A stretch of DNA of 45,712 nucleotides, from positions 1 to 45,712 of the forward strand of contig CAZUMR010000078.1 of NCBI GenBank assembly GCA_964622075.1, given 5' to 3'. Of the stretch, positions 41,117 through 45,712 are shown piece by piece. The notes beneath the pieces are model-generated. The model saw nothing but the letters and a program-made list of their open reading frames with translations. It searched no databases and was not told the origin of the DNA. This DNA comes from WAPX01 sp964622075. Lineage in GTDB: Archaea; Halobacteriota; Archaeoglobi; Archaeoglobales; Archaeoglobaceae. A program made the translations under genes and the position numbers. How positions within the stretch are numbered: position 1 is the stretch's first letter; each line of letters starts with the position of its first letter.

Positions 41117-41644
41117 ATGCACCTGGTAATTATTGACATGCAGGAGAAACTTCTGCCACACGTAGCCGACAGCGATTCCGTCCTCTTAAACACTTTTAAG
41201 CTCGCAAAAGCCTTTAAAATTCTGAACCTCCCTGTTACAGCAACCCGGCAGATTAAGCTTGGAGAAACTGTTTCCCCACTCAGGGAAATTCTGGATAATG
41301 TTTATGAGAAGACGACATTCAGCTGTATGGGTTGCGAGGAGTTCGTAAGAAAAATAATGGGTGATAAAAAGTTCGTTCTGGCGGGTATTGAGACACACAT
41401 CTGCGTTCTCCAGACAGCTCTTGACATGCTGAAGTACGGATTTGAAGTTCACGTTGCTGTGGATGCGACTTCTTCAAGAAAAGAGGTGGATAGAGAAACG
41501 GCCATTCGCAGAATGATTCAGGAAGGAGTGAAGGTAACGACTGCAGAGGCTGTGATTTACGATATACTTAAGGATGCAAAGCACGAGAAGTTTAAAGAGA
41601 TACTTGAGATAATAAAGATGCAGAGAGTTAGTGAGAGCGATTAG
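41117..41644 (+). CDS. Isochorismatase-family cysteine hydrolase
   Basis: A 175-residue hydrolase of the isochorismatase/nicotinamidase-like fold. MHLVIIDMQEKLLPHV carries the first catalytic Asp, KTTFSCMGCEEFVRKI surrounds the usual Lys region, and VLAGIETHICVLQTALDML holds the nucleophilic Cys with the cis-peptide region. A TTG 27 bases upstream could add nine residues, but the ATG start gives the normal N terminus. Substrate not predictable. Downstream come two copies of a 13-base repeat and the amidohydrolase gene. Confidence 0.88.
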   Translation: MHLVIIDMQEKLLPHVADSDSVLLNTFKLAKAFKILNLPVTATRQIKLGETVSPLREILDNVYEKTTFSCMGCEEFVRKIMGDKKFVLAGIETHICVLQTALDMLKYGFEVHVAVDATSSRKEVDRETAIRRMIQEGVKVTTAEAVIYDILKDAKHEKFKEILEIIKMQRVSESD

Positions 41645-41680
41645 CAGTCATTAATGGTAGTCATATGGCAGTCATTAATG
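41644..41680. repeat. Direct repeat GCAGTCATTAATG x2 with palindromic core
   Basis: GCAGTCATTAATG at 41644-41656 and again at 41668-41680, 24 bases apart. Each contains the perfect 8-base palindrome CATTAATG. The pair lies between the isochorismatase-like stop and the amidohydrolase start, about two helix turns apart, an arrangement suited to a dimeric regulator. A second AAAATAAAA-ACGTAA-type duplication follows before the ATG. Confidence 0.5.
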
Positions 41681-41727
41681 AAAAAATGAAAAATAAAATA
41701 ACGTAAAAAATAAAAAACGTAATAAAA

Positions 41728-42750
41728 ATGTACGACTGCGAATTCGTTTTCTGGAATTGCGAGGATAGAAGAGTCGAGATCAGAAAGGGCAGAATTTTCT
41801 GTGACAACAGCAGGGTAATTTTTGAAGAGTGTGATGTGAAACCAAGGTATATAGCATGTCCTGCTTTCATAAATTCCCACACACACCTTGGAGATTCCAT
41901 TGCCAAAGATCCAGCTTATTCTGGAATAGAGGTTGTGATGCCGGGAGGTTACAAGTTCAGAATGCTTGAAAGGTATAGCGAAGAATGCGAGGATGCGATG
42001 AGAGAATCAATTCTGTTTTCAGCTCTCTCAGGAACGCTGAGAATTTACGATTTCAGAGAAGGGGGAGTTGAAGGAGTGGAAATGCTGAAGAGAGCAGATA
42101 AAGCCAAAATCTGCAAGGTGCTTGGCAGACCAGACAGGGATCTGAAGGGGGCTGAGGAGGTAATAAGAATTGCAGACGGGTTTGGAATCAGCAGTGTGAG
42201 AGATACAGGTCAGGAAATTGCTGAAAGACTGGCAGAACTTGCAAGAAAATACAGAAAGCTGTTTTTTATCCATGCAGGAGAAGTTGACAGTAAAGATGTT
42301 GAGGGGGCTATAGAGCTTAGGCCGGACGCGCTGATACACATGAACATGGCGAGTAAGGAACAGATCAGAAAGGTTATGGACGAGGGAATTCCAGTTGTCA
42401 GCTGTATAAGGTCAAACATGTTCTTCAACGTTGTGAATGCTGAAAACTACAGGAGATTCATAGAGTACGGAATTGAGGAAGGGAAGTGGTTCCTTGGAAC
42501 GGATAACGTCATGTTATGCAGTCCAAACATGCTTGAGGAGATGCACTTTGCCTCATATCTGCTCAGAGAGGATGAAGGCATTTTTAGAGCTGCCACATCG
42601 GGAATCGTTGATGGGCTTGAACTCGGGGCAGTCGTGTTTCACAGAAGAATGAACTTTTCAAGAGTTAGAAATCCGCTCTCCACAATTGTCAGAAGGGGTT
42701 GTATAGAGGACATAGAGTGCGTTTTACCGGGGAAGGTCGTGTTTGCTTAG
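41728..42750 (+). CDS. Metal-dependent amidohydrolase
   Basis: A 340-residue enzyme of the amidohydrolase superfamily (cytosine deaminase/chlorohydrolase-like group). The metal site is formed by HTH in CPAFINSHTHLGDS, the histidine in FFIHAGEVDSKD, that in DALIHMNMASKEQ and the Asp in WFLGTDNVMLCSPN. The N-terminal beta strand part (IRKGRIFCDNSRVIFEE) and C-terminal return (ECVLPGKVVFA) form the usual small sandwich domain. No carboxylated lysine is apparent, as in deaminases. The substrate is unknown; guanine, cytosine or S-adenosylhomocysteine-like compounds are typical of relatives. Confidence 0.82.
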   Translation: MYDCEFVFWNCEDRRVEIRKGRIFCDNSRVIFEECDVKPRYIACPAFINSHTHLGDSIAKDPAYSGIEVVMPGGYKFRMLERYSEECEDAMRESILFSALSGTLRIYDFREGGVEGVEMLKRADKAKICKVLGRPDRDLKGAEEVIRIADGFGISSVRDTGQEIAERLAELARKYRKLFFIHAGEVDSKDVEGAIELRPDALIHMNMASKEQIRKVMDEGIPVVSCIRSNMFFNVVNAENYRRFIEYGIEEGKWFLGTDNVMLCSPNMLEEMHFASYLLREDEGIFRAATSGIVDGLELGAVVFHRRMNFSRVRNPLSTIVRRGCIEDIECVLPGKVVFA

Positions 42751-42836
42751 ATTTTTGTTTTTTCTGTGTTTTAAATCAAGAAATGGTAAAAATAAGCAAT
42801 ATAAAACAATAAATAAATTAAAATTTAAAATTAAAA

Positions 42837-43103
42837 TTAAGAAACGTACTTGTCGTCATCGTCCATTCCGTAGCTCATGTCCTGAAGCATTTTCGTTGCC
42901 AGACCTCTCAGAACTTCATCGTCACCTACAAGCTCTTTTATGAGCGTGAGGGATGCAGCTTCCCTGATTTCGTAACTTTTAATCTCGCTGAGCAGCTTGA
43001 TTAGCTTGTTAGCGAGCCTGAATACTTCGGCAAGAGCCTCATCCTCTTCAACTTCTTCCTCATCCTCCTCGATCAGCTCCGCAAGGAGTTCTTCCACGTC
43101 CAT
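42837..43103 (-). CDS. Small acidic helical protein, function unknown
   Basis: An 88-residue protein with a very acidic start (LLAELIEEDEEEVEEDEALA), a hydrophobic-helical middle (VFRLANKLIKLLSEIKSYEI) and an acidic tail ending DDDDKYVS. No cysteine and no recognised domain. TTTTTAAAGC about 25 bases before the ATG supports real expression from a leaderless promoter. The 86-base gap after the amidohydrolase is AT-rich. It stands upstream of no obvious partner; the flavodiiron gene runs in the same direction 58 bases before its start. Confidence 0.65.
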   Translation of the reverse strand: MDVEELLAELIEEDEEEVEEDEALAEVFRLANKLIKLLSEIKSYEIREAASLTLIKELVGDDEVLRGLATKMLQDMSYGMDDDDKYVS

Positions 43104-43161
43104 GAAAAATTTCCACCCGCGAAAGCTTTAAAAATTTTCTTGATAAACATCATGGAATGGT

Positions 43162-44343
43162 TCACGAGACAGAGCTGGCAACCATTTCTCCTACCCTTTC
43201 CCCAAGATTTCTTGCAACTTCAAGCTCTTCTTCGTTAGGCCTGTACCTGACTTTTATGCCCTCCGTAACTTCAAAGTCCATATCTCTCAGGAACTCCATA
43301 AGCTCTTCGTATGCTCCAACACCCCAGCCGTAGCTCGAAAAGGCAGTTGCTATTTTATTTTTTGGTCTTAAACCTTTCATGTAAGTCAGGAACCCGGCCA
43401 CCGGTGGAAAGACTGTGCCGTGCATTGTTGGAGATCCAATACATATCGCCTTTGCGTCAAGAATCTCAGCCATTATGTCTGCCCAGGCATCTCTCCTGAC
43501 GTGAAATACTCTTACCCTGACGCCTTTTGATGCTATGCCCTCAGCTATGGCCATTGCAAGCTTCTCAGTAGAATGCCACATCGTATCGTATACGATCACG
43601 GCCTTCTTTTCACTCTCGAAGTTTGCCCACCTGACGTACTCTCTGATTATTCTGTCCGGATTTCTCCATATAACACCGTGAGATGGAGCAATTATCTCCG
43701 GATTTACTTTCAGTTCTTTCATCTTTTCAAGCGTTCTCAGAAAGTTCTTGCTGAATGGCATGAGTATGTTGGCATAGTAAACTTTTGCCCACCTTACAGC
43801 CTCATCAACACCGAGCTCATCATCGAACCTCTCAGAACTTGCTATGTGCTGTCCAAATCCATCCATGGAGAAAAGCACTTTTCTCTCTTCCAGCCACGTC
43901 ATCATGCTATCCGGCCAGTGGAGCATGGGAGTTTCGATGAACGTGAGGGTTAAATTTCCCAGATCGATTCTGTCTCCAGTCCTGACAACTTTAAAGTCCC
44001 ATCCCTCACACCCGTAGTAGTACTCGAGACCTTCCTTTCCCCTTCTGGAGCATACCACCGTGGGATTTGCCTTTTTTACGATTTCTGGCACTCCACTTGA
44101 ATGATCGGGTTCCACGTGGTTAACTATCAGATAATCCAGATTTTTCAGATCTACGATTTCACCTACTTTTCTCACATGCTCCTGAACGAACTTGTGCTTG
44201 ACTCCATCAATCAGGGCTGTTTTCTCGCCAGTAACAAGGTAGGAGTTGTACGTCAGACCCCTGTGAGTTTCAAAGTTGTGAAAGTCTCTCTCACTCCAGT
44301 CAACTGCCCCAACCCAGTAAACGTCCTCACAGACCTTAACCAT
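43162..44343 (-). CDS. fprA: Flavodiiron protein (FprA-type)
   Basis: A-type flavoprotein that reduces O2 to water (in some archaea with F420H2) or NO to N2O. 393 residues: a metallo-beta-lactamase-like domain with the diiron ligands in LIVNHVEPDHSSGVPE (His76, Glu78, Asp80, His81), MLHWPDSM, SMDGFGQH and PSHGVIW, then a flavodoxin domain from about 245 (VIVYDTMWHSTEKLAMAIAE and GSPTMHGTVFPPVAGFLTYM). AAGAGGTG lies before the ATG. It heads a group with superoxide reductase and rubrerythrin, all on the minus strand. Confidence 0.94.
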   Translation of the reverse strand: MVKVCEDVYWVGAVDWSERDFHNFETHRGLTYNSYLVTGEKTALIDGVKHKFVQEHVRKVGEIVDLKNLDYLIVNHVEPDHSSGVPEIVKKANPTVVCSRRGKEGLEYYYGCEGWDFKVVRTGDRIDLGNLTLTFIETPMLHWPDSMMTWLEERKVLFSMDGFGQHIASSERFDDELGVDEAVRWAKVYYANILMPFSKNFLRTLEKMKELKVNPEIIAPSHGVIWRNPDRIIREYVRWANFESEKKAVIVYDTMWHSTEKLAMAIAEGIASKGVRVRVFHVRRDAWADIMAEILDAKAICIGSPTMHGTVFPPVAGFLTYMKGLRPKNKIATAFSSYGWGVGAYEELMEFLRDMDFEVTEGIKVRYRPNEEELEVARNLGERVGEMVASSVS

Positions 44344-44422
44344 TTAAACACCTCTTTTTGCTATTTACAATCATTTAACTAACAAAAAAATTCAAAGCTA
44401 AAAGATAAATTTTTGAATAGAT

Positions 44423-44758
44423 TCAGGATACCGAAACCTCTTTCTCATTCTCCCACAGCCCATGCTTGTTGCAGTAGGCAATGGCCACGAACTTTCCACC
44501 TTTCTCAAGTCTGATTTTGAGCATTAAATCAGGATTTGCAAGTTCGGAAAATGCCGCTCTCGCAACCATTACCGGGTTGAAGTCCCTTCCTTCTTCTTCA
44601 AAGTAAACTTCTATCCACCTTATGGAGTGGTCAACCTTGTTGGGATGCCCCTCCACAAAAACCCTGAGCTGAAACTCCTCACCAGCCTTAACAGCATCCG
44701 GACACTCAATTTTCGGCCTGTGATTGCTCTCTTTCTCACCCTCTCTATAAGTAAGCAA
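44423..44758 (-). CDS. Superoxide reductase (neelaredoxin type) lacking the EK pair
   Basis: An 111-residue single-domain superoxide reductase that reduces superoxide to peroxide without making oxygen. The iron ligands are all present: His13, His38 (EGHPNKVDH), His44 (DHSIRWIEVYF), Cys96 and His99 (AIAYCNKHGLW), each three residues before the Pyrococcus numbering. The usual catalytic EKH triplet is replaced by Ser11-Asn12-His13, so the Glu that ligates the resting iron and the Lys that attracts superoxide are missing. The TTG start follows a perfect GGAGGTGAT. Neighbours are the flavodiiron and rubrerythrin genes. Confidence 0.9.
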   Translation of the reverse strand: MLTYREGEKESNHRPKIECPDAVKAGEEFQLRVFVEGHPNKVDHSIRWIEVYFEEEGRDFNPVMVARAAFSELANPDLMLKIRLEKGGKFVAIAYCNKHGLWENEKEVSVS

Positions 44759-44851
44759 AAAATCACCTCCATTTTTACATTTTCACATTCTTACATCCTT
44801 TCCTACATTTTTCTTTAAATTTTAAATTCAAACTGATATACCAGCAAAAAT

Positions 44852-45436
44852 TCAGAGAGAAAGCATGTCAGAGGCCACGTAATATCCCCTGTCATGCCCG
44901 CAGCTCGGGCACTTCTCAGGAGGCTCCTTTCCGTAGTGCACATAGCCACACTCCAGACAGACCCACGCTACTTCCTCATCTCTCCTGAACATTGTACCGT
45001 TTTCAAGTGCCTCGAGAACCTTTCTGTATCTCTCCTCATGATGTACCTCAGCCCTTGCAATAGCTCTTAGCCTCTCAGCCACATCCTTATACCCTTCCTT
45101 TTCAGCTATCTCCGCAAACTCGGGATACATCTTAGTGTGCTCGTAATTTTCTCCAGCTATTGCCGTCTTCAAATTCTCCACAGTCGTTCCAAGCTTCACT
45201 GGAAGTTCAGCCTCAACTTTAACGGAACTCACATCTCCAGCTACTTCCTGCATAAGCTCCATCAGAGTTTCTGCATGCTCTTTCTCGTTTTCAGCAGTCT
45301 CAAGGAACAGCTTCGAAACGAAAATCAGTCCTTCCTTTTTTGCAACTTTGGCGTAGAAAGTGTACCTGTTTCTCGCCATGCTTTCTCCAGCAAAAGCTGT
45401 TGCAAGATTTTCAATCAATTTTGTATTTATTTCCAA
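44852..45436 (-). CDS. rbr: Rubrerythrin
   Basis: A 194-residue peroxide-reducing protein: a four-helix diiron domain (ATAFAGESMARNRYTFYAK, ETAENEKEHAETL, TAIAGENYEHTKMYPEF and IARAEVHHEERYRKVL) and a C-terminal rubredoxin-type Fe(Cys)4 site with CLECGYVHYG and CPSCGHDRG. The TTG at 45436 is chosen: GAGGTGAA lies six or so bases ahead, and M-EINTKLIENL is a natural start. An ATG at 45478 would add 14 poorly conserved residues and lies at the expected transcript start from the box near 45510. Confidence 0.94.
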   Translation of the reverse strand: MEINTKLIENLATAFAGESMARNRYTFYAKVAKKEGLIFVSKLFLETAENEKEHAETLMELMQEVAGDVSSVKVEAELPVKLGTTVENLKTAIAGENYEHTKMYPEFAEIAEKEGYKDVAERLRAIARAEVHHEERYRKVLEALENGTMFRRDEEVAWVCLECGYVHYGKEPPEKCPSCGHDRGYYVASDMLSL

Positions 45437-45510
45437 ACCATTCACCTCTTGTGAACATCTTGTGAGTTTTAAGTTCATATTTCTGGGGTTATGGAAACTT
45501 GATTACTTAA

Positions 45511-45712
45511 TTATTGGAACGGAGGAACATCTGGCAATAGCTCACCTTCGACACTTATTTTTATTTCCAGATTCTCTTTTGCGCTGCTGCCTTTATATTT
45601 GACCAGTATTTTTACAGGTTCTTTAAATTTTACGTAAATTTCTCTTTCATCAAATTTGCAAACTATCTTACCGCTGTCTACTTTTTTAATAAGTTCTTCA
45701 AGAAATTCTTTT
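45511..45712 (-). CDS. Amphi-Trp-like domain protein, C-terminal part (cut by window edge)
   Basis: Reading the complement from the right edge gives 66 residues to a TAA at 45511-45513: KEFLEELIKKVDSGKIVCKF, later FKEPVKILVKYKGSS, then ENLEIKISVEG, ending LLPDVPPFQ. The helix followed by paired beta strands resembles the small amphi-Trp domain (LxxLAxxLExG then strand repeats), though the usual C-terminal tryptophan is missing. It is the first gene upstream of rubrerythrin on the same strand. The start lies outside the window. Confidence 0.5.
   Translation of the reverse strand, partial: KEFLEELIKKVDSGKIVCKFDEREIYVKFKEPVKILVKYKGSSAKENLEIKISVEGELLPDVPPFQ

Noticed and set aside
1..45712. CRISPR array, rRNA genes, intact insertion sequence, or replication origin
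   Set aside because: No regularly spaced repeats, no transposase with terminal repeats, no rRNA-like segments and no clustered origin-type boxes were seen; the longest gap is under 300 bases.

Overview
The window looks like a chromosomal stretch from a hyperthermophilic, anaerobic archaeon of the Archaeoglobales (Archaeoglobus, Ferroglobus or Geoglobus type). Supporting signs are an archaeal ribosomal cluster (S19e, L39e, L31e, aIF6, L18Ae/LX, prefoldin alpha, FtsY), Alba chromatin protein, archaeal lipid genes (CDP-archaeol synthase and a tetraether-synthase-type radical SAM enzyme), HdrA/HdrD/MvhD-type redox proteins beside an electron transfer flavoprotein, ribose-1,5-bisphosphate isomerase, a multihaem cytochrome c and a mannosylglycerate pathway. 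The genus is inference. Start signals are of two kinds: TATA-like boxes about 25 bases before an ATG (apparently leaderless genes), and strong GGAGGTGAT-type sites that often serve TTG starts.

Layout. 1-5.3 kb: a co-directional redox operon (MvhD-like fragment, HdrD-like, EtfB, EtfA, HdrA), probably a soluble complex linking flavoprotein electrons to Hdr-type iron-sulfur proteins. 5.3-7.8 kb: a solute-binding protein without a signal peptide, and a 14-helix-type MFS exporter with an operator-like repeat at its promoter. 7.9-12.1 kb: the translation/secretion cluster on the minus strand. 12.3-14.3 kb: mannosyl-3-phosphoglycerate synthase and phosphatase. 14.3-20.5 kb: a membrane-anchored TPR protein, phosphoglycerate kinase, an unrecognised protein, a multihaem cytochrome and a phenylacetate-CoA ligase. 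20.5-25.9 kb: phosphoserine phosphatase, a family-38 alpha-mannosidase and glycerate 2-kinase. Together with mpgS/mpgP and pgk these could form a mannosylglycerate synthesis and recycling route that drains from and returns to phosphoglycerate.

26-30.5 kb: NurA nuclease with a small HAS-barrel-like protein, PyrE, CarS and the Tes-like enzyme. 30.6-32 kb: an AT-rich, membrane-anchored FmdE-domain protein beside a tRNA-Met gene. 32.1-36.3 kb: Alba, a NifX-like protein, an Mrp/NBP35 ATPase, a Drg GTPase, a 2[4Fe-4S] ferredoxin and an EamA transporter. 36.3-40 kb: a pilus/secretion motor pair (double GspF membrane protein and ATPase) with no pilin in view. 40-42.8 kb: ribose-1,5-bisphosphate isomerase, an isochorismatase-type hydrolase and an amidohydrolase. 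42.8 kb to the end: a small acidic protein and an oxygen-defence group (flavodiiron protein, superoxide reductase, rubrerythrin, and a cut-off amphi-Trp-like protein).

No intergenic stretch exceeds about 300 bases. I saw no CRISPR array, intact insertion sequence, rRNA gene or replication origin. One short open frame before pgk may be a remnant of a mobile gene. All product calls come from reading the translated sequence and recalling family motifs; no database search was run.
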